Of a stretch of 64,000 nt of DNA, positions 1-10,089 are shown piece by piece. The notes under the pieces are model-generated. The model was not told the DNA's origin, made no database searches, and saw nothing but the letters and a program-made list of their open reading frames with translations. Position numbers and translations under genes: made by a program. The number at the start of each line of letters is the position of its first letter. Position 1 is the stretch's first letter. Source of the DNA: Planctomycetaceae bacterium (lineage in GTDB: Bacteria > Planctomycetota > Planctomycetia > Planctomycetales > Planctomycetaceae); contig JAHBXV010000014.1 of NCBI GenBank assembly GCA_019636285.1, positions 1-64,000 of the forward strand, in the 5' to 3' direction.

Positions 1-2282
<2,282 letters not shown>

Positions 2283-2385
2283 GGTCGACGGTTCCTGAAA
2301 ACCGGTGGGGAATCTGCGGCAGGTGAATCCTGAATTCTAACCGATCAATGGTCGTGAATGCAAAAAATAGCGGCGAGCGAAGGCA

Positions 2386-2410
2386 GCGCTCCCCGTTGGG
2401 TCGCGGCTAG
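2386..2410. repeat. Solo copy of a dispersed repeat (family A)
   Basis: This 25-base stretch in the divergent gap (2283-2515) matches one arm of the inverted repeat at 11923-11988; the shared core is CCCGTTGGGTCGCGG. Only one arm is present here. The rest of the gap contains no gene that I can support. Confidence 0.75.
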
Positions 2411-2515
2411 GTGGTGGGGAAAATCGAAACCTTTTTGAACGGGACGGGGTTAAATGGAACGATCCGTCCGAAACTGCTCGATCAAGTCGATCGGGGCCCC
2501 TTCTGAGGTGTTAGC

Positions 2516-4369
2516 ATGATCGCTAATCGCTGCTGGAATCGTAAGACACCACGGCTGGCAGTTGCGGCTGTTGCCTGGATGGGCAGCCTGATCGGGCTGG
2601 CGAATGGAGCGGAGGGACCAAACCCTCACGAAGTCGCGAAAGCGGTTGATGCTCGCCTGAAGCAGGCGTTCGAACAGAGCGGTGTGAAGGTCAGCCCGGT
2701 CTGCAAGGACGAAGACTTTCTGCGGCGGGTGTCACTCGATCTCACCGGACAGCTCCCCACCCCCCGTCAGACGACGCTCTTCGGTTTGAGCCCGGCGGCC
2801 AATAAGCGGGAGGCGATGGTCGACTCCCTGCTGACGTCCCCCGAGTTCGGCCGGCATTGGGCACGCTACTGGCGGGATGTGGTTTTTACCAACGCCACGA
2901 ATCAGCGAGCCCAACTTGGGCGGCAATCGTTCGAAGACTGGCTGGCGGCGGAATTCAATCGCGGCGCTGCGTGGGACGAAATGGCCACGGCACTACTCAC
3001 GGCGACGGGCGACGTTTATGACGAGGGGTCGACCGGCCTCTTGTTCGCACACGATGGCGACCCGAACGAAGTGGCGGCCGAGGCTTCGCGGATCTTTCTG
3101 GGAATTCAGATTCAGTGCGCGAGCTGTCATGACCATCCATCCGACGTCTGGAAGCGCGAGCAGTTCCATGAGTTGGCGGCCTACTTCCCTCGTGTCGGCG
3201 TGCGGCCCATTCGCGATGGCGAGCGAATCGTCTCGTACGAAGTGGTCTCGGTGAATGTCTCGCGTCCGAATCCGGGCGACGCGTTACGCGAAAACGCGGA
3301 CCGCATGGTGCGCATGCTGGACCGCAACGGTGACCAGAAAATCTCCAAGACCGAAGCCCAGAATGCCCGATTCGGCGGTCCACTTGCGACAGCGTACGAC
3401 CGCATTCTCGAAGTGGCGGATGCCGACAAGGACGGCCTCCTGAACGCCACTGAACTCAAGAATGTGCCCGCCCCCATGATGGGCCGCCAGCCGAATACCG
3501 AGCACTACATGCCGGATCTGAATGATCCCGCGTCGCGCGGCCGATTGATCCAGCCGAAATTCTTCGTCGATGGCTCGGAACCGGGCCAGTCACTTTCGGA
3601 CGAAAACCGCCGGGGTGCGATTGCCCGTTCGATGACGTCTCCGGAGAACCCCTGGTTCGCCAAGGCGCTGGTCAACCGGATGTGGTCGGAACTCTTGGGC
3701 GAAGGGTTCTATATGCCGGTCGACGACATCGGCCCGACCCGCGAGGCGCGGTTTCCCGAAGCGCTGGAGGCCCTTGCGGTGGGATTCACCGCGAGCGGCT
3801 ACGACTACAAGTGGCTGCTGAAGACTATCACGCTGACGGACGCCTATCAGCGTGAAATCCGGGCTGCCAGCGGATCGCCGGACGAACTCCCCTTCGCCGC
3901 GCAGAAGCCGACACGGCTGCGAGCGGACCAGGCGTTTAACGCGCTGCTGACTGTTCTGGGAGTCGCTGAGCCAACGCCGCGAGGTGGCGGCGACGGACCC
4001 GGTGCCCGGTTCCAGGCTTTGCGAAGCCCGCGATTCCAGTTCCAGCAACTGTTCGGGTTCGATCCCTCGACTCCGCAGGATGACCTGTTGGGGAACGTTC
4101 CGCAGTCACTGTTCCTGATGAACTCCACGACGCTGTCCGGGGCATTGACGGCCCAGCGAACGACGCGACTGGGACGAATCCTCTCGGAGTTTCCCGACGA
4201 CGGGGACGCACTCTCGGAACTTTATCTGCTGACGCTGGTGCGCGAACCGTCGAAGCGCGAGCGGGAGATCTTCAGCGAGTACCTGGCATCGGTCGGCAAT
4301 CGGGCGGAAGCCTATGAAGACCTGATGTGGAGCTTGCTCAATTCAGCGGAATTCCTGACGAAACGGTAG
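2516..4369 (+). CDS. DUF1549/DUF1553 domain protein with inserted EF-hand pair
   Basis: A 617-residue secreted protein. ATG 2516 follows a GAGG ribosome-binding site at good spacing, and a signal peptide ends in an ANGA-type site near residue 31. The DUF1549 part carries a CASCHDHP motif near residue 203. The DUF1553 part fills the C-terminal half (FAKALVNRMWSELLGEGFY region). Between them are two canonical calcium-binding EF-hand loops, residues 269-280 (DRNGDQKISKTE) and 302-313 (DADKDGLLNATE). Unlike the gene at 1-2282 it has no N-terminal cytochrome segment. It is followed 55 bases later by a DUF1501 gene, the usual planctomycete pairing, so the two are probably co-transcribed. Biochemical function is unknown. 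Confidence 0.9.
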   Translation: MIANRCWNRKTPRLAVAAVAWMGSLIGLANGAEGPNPHEVAKAVDARLKQAFEQSGVKVSPVCKDEDFLRRVSLDLTGQLPTPRQTTLFGLSPAANKREAMVDSLLTSPEFGRHWARYWRDVVFTNATNQRAQLGRQSFEDWLAAEFNRGAAWDEMATALLTATGDVYDEGSTGLLFAHDGDPNEVAAEASRIFLGIQIQCASCHDHPSDVWKREQFHELAAYFPRVGVRPIRDGERIVSYEVVSVNVSRPNPGDALRENADRMVRMLDRNGDQKISKTEAQNARFGGPLATAYDRILEVADADKDGLLNATELKNVPAPMMGRQPNTEHYMPDLNDPASRGRLIQPKFFVDGSEPGQSLSDENRRGAIARSMTSPENPWFAKALVNRMWSELLGEGFYMPVDDIGPTREARFPEALEALAVGFTASGYDYKWLLKTITLTDAYQREIRAASGSPDELPFAAQKPTRLRADQAFNALLTVLGVAEPTPRGGGDGPGARFQALRSPRFQFQQLFGFDPSTPQDDLLGNVPQSLFLMNSTTLSGALTAQRTTRLGRILSEFPDDGDALSELYLLTLVREPSKREREIFSEYLASVGNRAEAYEDLMWSLLNSAEFLTKR

Positions 4370-4424
4370 ACGGTTTCTGAGAAGCAGAATTGGTCCCCAG
4401 CCTCCGATCACGAGGAAGAAGAAA

Positions 4425-5717
4425 ATGTCTATCGCCCGACACGACAATATCGCAATGACGCATCGGGGGTTTTCCCGCCGTAGTTTCCTGCACACGGTCT
4501 CGGCTGCGTCGCTCGCAGCGGGATCGCTGGGAATTCGCGACGTGGCGACGCTGCATGCCGAGGAACTGAAGCGGCAGCACAAGTCGATGATTCTGTTGTG
4601 GATGGCGGGCGGCCCCAGCCAGTTGGAGACGTTCGACCCCAAGCCGGGAACGGAAAATGGTGGACCGACGGAAGCGATTTCGACGGCGGTCGACGGCATT
4701 CAGATCGCTAAAGGCTGGGAACGCACCGCCCGGCAGATGAAGGAGATCACGGTCCTGCGATCGCTCACCAATAAGGAAGGTCAGCACGACCGGGCGACTT
4801 ATCAATTGCATACGGGCTATATTCCTTCGGGCTCGGTCAAACACCCCGCTCTCGGGTCGAACCTTGCCAAAGAACTCATGAGCGAGGCGCTCGAGTTGCC
4901 GTCGGTTGTCACCATTGGAGGCGGCCGCTTCGCCAACATTGGAGCCGGGTTCCTTGGAGTCGATTTCGAGCCTTTCCAAGTTAATAACCCCGGCGGTTTG
5001 CCGGACAATGTCGGCGTTGCTTCGACAAAACCCCGTTACGAGAGGCGTCTGGGCCTACTGGGCCGACTCGACGAAGAGTTCGCCCAACGCGGCGGAGAAA
5101 CGGTCGTCGAGAACCATCGCCGGATTTACGACAAGGCGTCGAAACTGGTGCTGAGCACCGAGACCGAAGCGTTCAACCTGGAACAGGAATCAGCCGCGAC
5201 GCGCGATGCGTATGGCCGCACCGCCTTCGGGAACGGGTGTCTTCTGGCACGGCGACTCGCCGAACGAGGCGTGCCGTTCATCGAAGTTCGTGTGAATGGC
5301 TGGGACACGCACCAGGACAACTTCGAAGCCATCGATCGCCTGGCTGGCGAAGTCGACCCCGGCATGGGAGCCCTGATTGGCGACTTGAAGGATCGGGGGC
5401 TGCTCGACTCGACTCTGGTTGTCTGGATGGGAGAATTTGGACGAACGCCGAGGGTCAATCCGCGCGGCGGTCGCGATCACTATCCGCGCGTGTTCAATGC
5501 CCTGCTAGCCGGGGGCGGAGTTCGAGGTGGTCAGGTGATCGGTAATTCCACGGCCGATGGAACCGCGGTCGCGGACGCTCCGGTGACCGTCCCGGATCTG
5601 TTCGTGTCGATCTGTCAGTCGCTCGGCGTCGACGCGGCCAAGGAACGGATGAGCCCGCTCGGCCGACCGATGAAGATCGTCGACGGGGGAACCGCGATCC
5701 CGGGTCTGTTCGGGTAG
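4425..5717 (+). CDS. DUF1501 family protein, Tat-exported
   Basis: A 430-residue protein of the DUF1501 family, which is distantly related to the alkaline phosphatase/sulfatase fold. The N-terminus has a twin-arginine signal (SRRSFLHT, about residues 17-24) followed by an alanine-rich hydrophobic stretch, so export in folded form is likely. Family motifs include WMAGGPSQLETFDPKPG near residue 60, GWDTHQDNF and WMGEFGRTPR with a GGRDHYP segment. ATG 4425 has a GAGGAAG ribosome-binding site; a second ATG 33 bases downstream is also possible. DUF1501 genes almost always accompany DUF1549/DUF1553 genes, as here. No enzymatic activity has been firmly assigned. Confidence 0.9.
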   Translation: MSIARHDNIAMTHRGFSRRSFLHTVSAASLAAGSLGIRDVATLHAEELKRQHKSMILLWMAGGPSQLETFDPKPGTENGGPTEAISTAVDGIQIAKGWERTARQMKEITVLRSLTNKEGQHDRATYQLHTGYIPSGSVKHPALGSNLAKELMSEALELPSVVTIGGGRFANIGAGFLGVDFEPFQVNNPGGLPDNVGVASTKPRYERRLGLLGRLDEEFAQRGGETVVENHRRIYDKASKLVLSTETEAFNLEQESAATRDAYGRTAFGNGCLLARRLAERGVPFIEVRVNGWDTHQDNFEAIDRLAGEVDPGMGALIGDLKDRGLLDSTLVVWMGEFGRTPRVNPRGGRDHYPRVFNALLAGGGVRGGQVIGNSTADGTAVADAPVTVPDLFVSICQSLGVDAAKERMSPLGRPMKIVDGGTAIPGLFG

Positions 5718-5752
5718 GCGCCCCAGCCCATTGATCGCGCTGAGTCGATAGA

Positions 5753-5881
5753 GCGCCCCAGCCGTTGCGTCTCCGCGACGGATCCTTATATCTGGCAAGA
5801 CATTGCGCACACAATGGTCTTCCAGGTTCGCGACGCGGGCGTCATACACCCGGCAGATTCTGCCGGAGTTGGGGCGTTTTT
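5753..5881 (+). ncRNA. Candidate structured RNA / multi-branched terminator-like element
   Basis: Downstream of the DUF1501 stop is a closed, multi-hairpin arrangement. The outer stem pairs 5754-5762 with 5868-5876 (CGCCCCAGC with GTTGGGGCG, one G-U pair) and is followed at once by a five-T run. Inside it are an 8-bp hairpin (5762-5769/5774-5781, TCTC loop), a 13-bp hairpin with two or three single-base bulges (5792-5805/5812-5825) and a perfect 7-bp hairpin (5850-5856/5860-5866). An 11-base copy of the 5' strand, GCGCCCCAGCC, also occurs at 5718-5728 and could compete for pairing. It could be a 3'-UTR structure, a terminator, or a small RNA. I recognise no known RNA family. Confidence 0.45.
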
Positions 5882-6080
5882 GCCGTCTTCTTCGGTCCGC
5901 CGCAACCTGAAGCGAGGAATGATCTTGACGGTCTTGCCGCTGGTCAAGAAAATCCCCCGACTTCGAGCCTTCAGGGTGACTTGAAGGGACTCGACCTGAG
6001 GATCAGGTCAAATACGCTGTTCTCGCGGAAGACAGTTCCTGGAATTTCCGCAACCGGCCTCGCAAAGGAGTGCATCAGCC

Positions 6081-6752
6081 GTGAAGAATTTCCTTCGTTC
6101 CGCGACCGCGGTCGCGCTGTTGGCGGGCATCGTGACCACGAGCGGAACGGCGTTCGGCCAAGGTGCCGCTCCGGTATCGCGCGACGTTCCCCACAAGGTG
6201 GGCCTGATCGACATGGCTCACATTTTCAAGAATTACAAGAAGTTCGAAGCTCTTCGCGAGGATCTGAAGACCAAGATCCAGCAAAGCGAAGAACAGATGA
6301 AGCAGATGGTCGGCTCGCTGCAGGCCAAGCAGAACGAGATGAAGACCCTGAAGGAAGGTTCGCCCGAGTTCACCGCCGCCGAGCAGCAAATGGCGAAGAT
6401 GACGGCCGACGCGGAAACGTATCGCCGCCAGATGCAGCGGGAATTCCTGAAGGAAGAATCGCAGATCTACCACACCGTTTACATGGAAGTGTCGGACGCC
6501 GTCAGCAAGTGGGCGACCTATCACAAGTACACGCTGGTGATCCGGTTCAACCGCGAAGAGCTCGACACGGAAAACCCCCAGAACCTGATTCAGGGAATGA
6601 ACCGCCAGGTGGTCTGGCACCGCGATGAAGACGACATGACGACGGCGGTGCTCGACTTCCTCAACAAGCAGTTCGCGTCGCAAGCCGGCGGAGCTGCTGC
6701 CGCTGCTCCTCGAGCCGCCACCCGTCCCGCAGCGACGACTCCCCGGAACTAG
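6081..6752 (+). CDS. skp: Skp/OmpH family periplasmic chaperone
   Basis: A 223-residue protein starting at GTG 6081 with an AAAGGAG ribosome-binding site 10 bases upstream. It has a signal peptide (cleavage near AFGQ, residues 24-27). The VGLIDMAHIFKNYKKF segment is typical of OmpH/Skp, and a long, charged, predicted coiled-coil region (about 55-135) corresponds to the chaperone tentacles. An Ala/Pro-rich low-complexity tail (about 200-223) is unusual. Skp holds unfolded outer-membrane proteins in the periplasm. Its position just before lpxC and lpxA places it in an outer-membrane biogenesis cluster, an arrangement known from Gram-negative bacteria (skp-lpxD-fabZ-lpxA). Confidence 0.88.
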   Translation: MKNFLRSATAVALLAGIVTTSGTAFGQGAAPVSRDVPHKVGLIDMAHIFKNYKKFEALREDLKTKIQQSEEQMKQMVGSLQAKQNEMKTLKEGSPEFTAAEQQMAKMTADAETYRRQMQREFLKEESQIYHTVYMEVSDAVSKWATYHKYTLVIRFNREELDTENPQNLIQGMNRQVVWHRDEDDMTTAVLDFLNKQFASQAGGAAAAAPRAATRPAATTPRN

Positions 6753-6759
6753 TGGATGA

Positions 6760-6847
6760 GGAGACCGGTCAAACCGTCTCCGAAACGCCCGCCGGATCGT
6801 GAAAAACTCGTGAAGAGCATCCCCTTTCATCCCAGTGGTGAAAGGGG
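6760..6847 (+). promoter_or_regulatory. Two hairpins in the skp-lpxC gap
   Basis: Eight bases after the skp stop is a 9-bp hairpin with one bulge (6760-6781, GGAGAC paired with GTCTCC plus an inner CGGT/ACC stem). A second, perfect 9-bp hairpin lies at 6821-6829/6839-6847 (CCCCTTTCA with TGAAAGGGG). Neither is followed by a T run. They could be rho-dependent termination, mRNA-stability or regulatory structures. The remainder of the 301-base gap (6753-7053) shows no gene. Confidence 0.4.
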
Positions 6848-7053
6848 ACTCGTCACGCGCCGCGGTTTAAGACGTGAACTGAGCTTCACGACGGCTGGCG
6901 CCCGTTTCTAAACTGACTTTCGGCCGGAATCGCACGCACATTTCGCTCATTGCGGCTGTCGCGCGGTTTGAGTCTTCTGCTCAGTGAGAGCGGAAAGGCC
7001 CACCGGCTCCTGAAACCTCGAAACACGCGCACGATTGACGTCCGGATCGCACC

Positions 7054-7935
7054 ATGCTGACACCCCGCCTGCAACGCACGCTTGCCAAGCCGGCCGAATG
7101 TCGGGGGATTGGCTTTTTGACGGGCGCGGACATCACGGTGACGTTTCTGCCGGCTCCCGAGAACTCGGGAATCGCGTTCCAGAGGGTCGATCTTCCCGGA
7201 CAGCCCATAATTCCGGCGACGCTGGAATACGTACAACCGCGCGAGCGGCGGACAGCCATTGCCTCGGAAGGGGCCGTGGTGGAATTGATCGAGCACGCGA
7301 TGGCGAGCCTCGCCGGGTTGCAGATCGACAACTGTGTCGTCCAGCTCAACGCACCGGAACTTCCGGGCGGCGACGGCAGTGCCTTGCTCTTCGTCCATGC
7401 GATTCTCGAAGCGGGAATCGTCGAGCAATCGGCGACGAAGCCACTCCTGGTGGTCAGCCGGGAATGCCAGGCGGTTGACAGCACGGGGAGTTCGCAGATC
7501 CTCGCCGGGCCGATTCCGCGACATCTGTTGGCCATCACCTTCGAACTCGATTACGGACCGCGTTCACCCATTCGCCCACAGGTTCTCACTGTGGAATTCA
7601 GCCCGGAACTGTTCGTGGCGGGGCTGGCGTTCGCGAGAACGTTCATCCTGGAAGAGGATGTAACGGCGCTGCGAGCGGCTGGATATGGCACACGCGTGAC
7701 CGAACAGGATTTGCTGATTTTTGGCCCGGACGGAGTCATCGGCAATGAACTGAGAGCTCGCGACGAATGCGTGCGGCATAAAATTTTGGACTGCATTGGG
7801 GATTTTGCCCTGCTCGGCTGCGACCTTCACGGGCACTTCCGAGCCTACCGTTCCGGCCATTCGCTGAACCATGCAATCTGCCGCGCGGTGCGCGAAGCCC
7901 ATGAAGAAGAGGGGACATTCCGCCAGGTCGCCTGA
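7054..7935 (+). CDS. lpxC: UDP-3-O-acyl-N-acetylglucosamine deacetylase
   Basis: A 293-residue LpxC, the zinc enzyme for the committed step of lipid A synthesis, in the cytoplasm. All catalytic landmarks are visible: the E80-H81 pair (LIEHAMASLAG), zinc ligands H242 and D246 with the intervening K243 (RHKILDCIGD), and H269 in the SGHSLNH loop. The length matches stand-alone LpxC (about 300 residues), not the LpxC-FabZ fusion of some phyla. ATG 7054 is the natural start. lpxA follows after 112 bases; fabZ is not present between them. Confidence 0.93.
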   Translation: MLTPRLQRTLAKPAECRGIGFLTGADITVTFLPAPENSGIAFQRVDLPGQPIIPATLEYVQPRERRTAIASEGAVVELIEHAMASLAGLQIDNCVVQLNAPELPGGDGSALLFVHAILEAGIVEQSATKPLLVVSRECQAVDSTGSSQILAGPIPRHLLAITFELDYGPRSPIRPQVLTVEFSPELFVAGLAFARTFILEEDVTALRAAGYGTRVTEQDLLIFGPDGVIGNELRARDECVRHKILDCIGDFALLGCDLHGHFRAYRSGHSLNHAICRAVREAHEEEGTFRQVA

Positions 7936-8047
7936 AAGTTACTTGCGGCGAGCCCGCCTGGCATGTCGATCAAGATACGAAATTGCGAGTTGGATCGCGG
8001 ACCGCGGCTTCAAGGATGGCCGCCTGTCGGACAAGGATGTCGACACG

Positions 8048-8905
8048 ATGTCTGAAGCCATTTCCCCCCTAGCTGTTGTCAGTCCGTCGGCCCGAATTGC
8101 CGACGATGTTCAGATCGGCCCGTTCTGCCACGTGGGCCCCGAAGTTACGATTGGCGCCGGGTGCTGCCTGGACAGCCATGTGACAATCACGGGCAAGACC
8201 ACGATCGGTGAACGGAACCGGTTCTTCCCGAACGCGGTCATTGGTTGCGAGCCGCAGGATCTGGGCTATCGCGGCAACAACACCTCGGTCGTCATCGGCG
8301 ACGAGAACATTTTCCGCGAAGGCGTGACGGTCCATCGCGGAGCCGACAAGGAAGACGGCGTCACGCGGATCGGGAATCGCAACTACCTGATGGCAAACGC
8401 GCACGTCGCGCACAACTGCCATGTCTTCAACAATGTCATCCTGTGCAACGGCGTCCTGCTGGGGGGCCATGTGCATGTGCAGGATTATGCGATTGTCTCG
8501 GGGAATTCGGTCGTTCATCACTTCGCGACGCTGGGAACGTCATCGTTCGTGAGCGGCGGCTGCCGGGCTCCGTTCGACATTCCCCCCTATATGCTGGCCG
8601 CCGGCAGCGATGATCCGCAGATCATCACGGTAAACCTGGTCGGGATGCAGCGGCGGGGAATTTCGCGCGAGACGATCGGCACGATCAAGCAGGTGTTCAA
8701 GCTGCTGTTCCGCGAACATAAGCGTCCGGACGACGTGCGAACTTTGATCGAGGAAGAACTGGATGGAGTCTTCCCGATCGAAATTTCGAACCTATTGACC
8801 TTCGTCGAAGCGTCGCGACGTGGTAAGAACGGTCGCGCCAGGGAAGCGCTGCGGACAGCGAGTCCGGGGGATCAGGGCAAGGAAGCGGCCAGGAGAGCGG
8901 CATGA
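8048..8905 (+). CDS. lpxA: Acyl-ACP--UDP-N-acetylglucosamine O-acyltransferase
   Basis: A 285-residue LpxA, which transfers a hydroxyacyl chain to UDP-GlcNAc as the first step of lipid A synthesis. It has a left-handed beta-helix of hexapeptide repeats (about residues 5-190), catalytic His122 in AHVAHNC, and an LpxA-type helical C-terminus. The open frame reaches back to 7871 inside lpxC, but ATG 8048 (MSEAISPLAVV) fits the family start. The stop overlaps the start of the dehydrogenase at 8902, so the two are translationally coupled. Confidence 0.93.
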   Translation: MSEAISPLAVVSPSARIADDVQIGPFCHVGPEVTIGAGCCLDSHVTITGKTTIGERNRFFPNAVIGCEPQDLGYRGNNTSVVIGDENIFREGVTVHRGADKEDGVTRIGNRNYLMANAHVAHNCHVFNNVILCNGVLLGGHVHVQDYAIVSGNSVVHHFATLGTSSFVSGGCRAPFDIPPYMLAAGSDDPQIITVNLVGMQRRGISRETIGTIKQVFKLLFREHKRPDDVRTLIEEELDGVFPIEISNLLTFVEASRRGKNGRAREALRTASPGDQGKEAARRAA

Positions 8906-9951
8906 GCGGGCTGAGGGTGGCTGTGGTGGGGGTCGGGGCACTGGGTCGGCATCACGCGAGAATTCTCGGACAAATGCCGGAAGTGACGCTGGCCGGAGTC
9001 GTGGACAGCCACGAGGAACGAGGTCGGCAGGTCGCGACGAGTTGCCAGACCGAATGGTTTCGCGACTACCAGGAACTGGACGGCAAGGTCGACGCGGTTT
9101 CGGTGGTGGTTCCGACGGTCGCTCACAGAACTGTCGCCGGGTACTTCCTGGAACGTGGGATTCCGGTCCTCGTCGAAAAGCCGATCGCGTCTGACCTGAC
9201 CGCGGCGCAGGAACTGGTCGACCTCGCCCACGCCAACCATTGCCTGTTGCAGGTTGGCCACATCGAGCGGTTTAACCCCGCCTGGCAAGCCGCACAGCCT
9301 CTGTTGCGCGACCCGAAATACATCAAGACGGAACGGACCAGCACCTATACGTTCCGTTCGACCGACATCGGCGTCGTTCTGGATCTGATGATTCACGACT
9401 TGGATCTCGTTCTTTCGGTGATTCAGTCGCCGCTGGATCGCGTCGAAGCCTTCGGCGTCGGGGTGATGGGCGACCACGAAGACGCCGCGCAGGCCCGGCT
9501 GTTCTTCGAGAACGGGGCCATCGCCGATCTGACAACGAGCCGGATTCACCCGTCCGTTGCACGCAACGTGCAGTCGTGGTCGGCCACGGATTGTCTGACC
9601 ATCGACCTTCATCAGCGAAAGGTCAGCCGGTTTGGGATCTCCGAGGCGCTGCGTGGCGGCCCAGCTCCGGTCGAATTGTCGCGGCAGCCGAACGCCGACC
9701 TCGAGGCGCTCAAGGCCCAGGTGTTTGGGCATTTTGTCGACGTGCAGTCGATCGAAGTCCCGGAACCGCCGACTGATGCCCTGACACAGGAGCTGACGGA
9801 GTTCGTCCGTTGCCTGACGACGGGAGGGCAACCTCGCGTCGACGGCCGACAAGGCCTGCGTGCCATCGCGGCGGCACATCGAGTGCTGGAATCGATCGCC
9901 AGCCATAGTTGGAATGGCCGCGCGAAAACGCGTTCGCGGTTCGCCGCGTAA
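8902..9951 (+). CDS. Gfo/Idh/MocA family dehydrogenase, possible UDP-sugar (GnnA-like) dehydrogenase
   Basis: A 349-residue NAD(P)-dependent oxidoreductase. The Rossmann motif VVGVGALGRHHA sits at residues 8-19, followed by VEKPIASD and VGHIERFNPAW, the latter typical of nucleotide-sugar dehydrogenases of this family. Its ATG overlaps the lpxA stop (ATGA). In Acidithiobacillus and some other bacteria, a Gfo/Idh enzyme next to lpxA (GnnA) oxidises UDP-GlcNAc at C3 before the aminotransferase GnnB makes the 3-amino sugar of amide-linked lipid A. By position and sequence type this is a GnnA candidate, but no aminotransferase follows, so the exact substrate is inference. Family assignment is secure. 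Confidence 0.85.
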   Translation: MSGLRVAVVGVGALGRHHARILGQMPEVTLAGVVDSHEERGRQVATSCQTEWFRDYQELDGKVDAVSVVVPTVAHRTVAGYFLERGIPVLVEKPIASDLTAAQELVDLAHANHCLLQVGHIERFNPAWQAAQPLLRDPKYIKTERTSTYTFRSTDIGVVLDLMIHDLDLVLSVIQSPLDRVEAFGVGVMGDHEDAAQARLFFENGAIADLTTSRIHPSVARNVQSWSATDCLTIDLHQRKVSRFGISEALRGGPAPVELSRQPNADLEALKAQVFGHFVDVQSIEVPEPPTDALTQELTEFVRCLTTGGQPRVDGRQGLRAIAAAHRVLESIASHSWNGRAKTRSRFAA

Positions 9952-10089
9952 ATCGCGCGAGTCGTCGTGTTCGACAGACTGTCAGGGACGACCGACGTCA
10001 GGGTGGTTGTTTGACGAGGGGACGGCGAGCGCCGACAATCGTGGCGACATAAAGTTGCCTCAACGATTCCCTCCACGAGAATTTCCACG

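Noticed and set aside
5765-6628. 287-codon plus-strand frame
   Set aside because: Out of frame with skp, Arg/Gly-rich, and covers the structured element; no domain.
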